DNA of 32,537 nt. Source: Neisseriaceae bacterium JH1-16 (GTDB lineage: Bacteria > Pseudomonadota > Gammaproteobacteria > Burkholderiales > Chromobacteriaceae). The notes beneath the pieces are model-generated. The model did no database searches, was not told where the DNA came from, and saw only the letters and a list, made by a program, of their open reading frames with translations. The DNA lies in NCBI GenBank assembly GCA_025989215.1, contig JAPDNP010000012.1:1-32537 (forward strand). Direction: 5' to 3'. A program made the translations under genes and the position numbers. Shown in pieces: positions 32,204-32,537 of this stretch (positions are counted from its first letter, which is position 1; each line of letters starts with the position of its first letter).

Positions 32204-32537
32204 TCAGGCCAGCGCTTGTTTCACCGCCGCGACGACCGCATCCTGGGTCGCCTCGTCGAGGAAGGGATGCATCGGCAGGCTCATCACCCGGCGCGCGGCC
32301 GCTTCCGAGTGCGGGAAGCTGCCTTCCGGCTGGTTCAGGTGCGCGAAGGCCGGCTGCAGGTTCAGCGGCACCGGGTAGTGCACCGCGGTCGGCACGCCCT
32401 GCTCTTTCAACGCGGCCTGCACCGCTTCGCGGCCATCGATCTCGATGGTGTACTGGGCGTAGACGCTGTTGCAGCCCTCGCCCAGCGCCGGCACGCGCGC
32501 CACGTCCTTCAGCAATTCGCTGTAACGCGCGCCGATG
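32204..32537 (-). CDS. DegT-family sugar aminotransferase, C-terminal part (cut by window edge)
   Basis: The last 110 or so residues of a second DegT/DnrJ/EryC1/StrS aminotransferase; the frame remains open to the window edge, so the gene starts outside. SVYAQYTIEI, GVPTAVHYPVPLNLQPAF and VMSLPMHPFLDE are the usual C-terminal blocks, and the HYPVPL wording resembles WbpE/WlbC-type 3-aminotransferases, which make 2,3-diamino sugars. It is the first visible gene of the glycan operon, which probably continues to the right. Confidence 0.88.
   Translation of the reverse strand, partial: IGARYSELLKDVARVPALGEGCNSVYAQYTIEIDGREAVQAALKEQGVPTAVHYPVPLNLQPAFAHLNQPEGSFPHSEAAARRVMSLPMHPFLDEATQDAVVAAVKQALA

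Noticed and set aside
1-32537. CRISPR arrays, tRNA genes and complete insertion sequences
   Set aside because: No regularly spaced direct repeats, no cloverleaf-like sequence with CCA end and no transposase frame with terminal repeats were found by eye.

Overview
The window looks like chromosome from a GC-rich betaproteobacterium, most likely of the order Neisseriales outside Neisseria itself (Chromobacteriaceae-like). The reasons are the rRNA leader with a boxA, a mixed set of betaproteobacterial housekeeping genes (ubiD, ompW, yggL, potABCD), and a protein- or envelope-glycan cluster of the pgl/wbp kind. The genus cannot be named from this sequence. No tRNA, CRISPR array, complete insertion sequence or phage gene was seen.

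Layout. Positions 1-201 hold the promoter and leader of an rRNA operon that runs left, out of the window. Next come a HAD nucleotidase gene (534-1166, +), a polyamine ABC importer operon potABCD (5288 to 1251, -), a Cds1-type cysteine-metabolising PLP enzyme (-), ompW (-) and a divergent ubiD (+). A two-gene secreted unit follows (a zincin-like lipoprotein and a small exported protein, 11174 to 9169, -), then yggL (+). Positions 11.8-15.9 kb are an acquired island. It carries a 5'-truncated CdiA/filamentous-haemagglutinin gene ending in a predicted nucleic-acid deaminase toxin, followed 1 bp later by a candidate immunity gene. Its toxin end is visibly AT-rich and it lies between two look-alike terminators. 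Positions 16-19.7 kb hold a SanA/YdcF-type gene, a zinc metallopeptidase gene broken by one in-frame amber codon, two small unknown genes, and a translationally coupled pair: a VUT-family (queuosine-precursor) transporter and a short QueF-like protein. A von Willebrand A lipoprotein follows.

From 21.56 kb to the right edge is one long leftward glycan operon with many 1-8 bp gene overlaps. In transcription order it holds a DegT-type aminotransferase (cut by the window edge), a Wzx-like flippase, a hexapeptide acyltransferase, two GT4 glycosyltransferases, two small membrane proteins, a third GT4, a GNAT acetyltransferase, an ABM-fold protein, a second aminotransferase, a PglC-like initiating sugar transferase and a PglF/WbpM-like 4,6-dehydratase. 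Together these could make a UDP-4-amino-4,6-dideoxy sugar, load it on undecaprenyl phosphate, extend it and flip it. No polymerase gene is visible, which suits a short oligosaccharide, though one could lie outside the window.

The most striking unexplained signal is a repeated word, TTCGGCCAAC (extended consensus TTCGGCCAACCT). It occurs 16 times exactly, 8 per strand, in genes in four different registers and between genes, including inverted pairs and a terminator stem. It behaves like a DNA-uptake sequence but is unlike the Neisseria one. It has no exact copy between 11.5 and 21.5 kb, the stretch that includes the toxin island.
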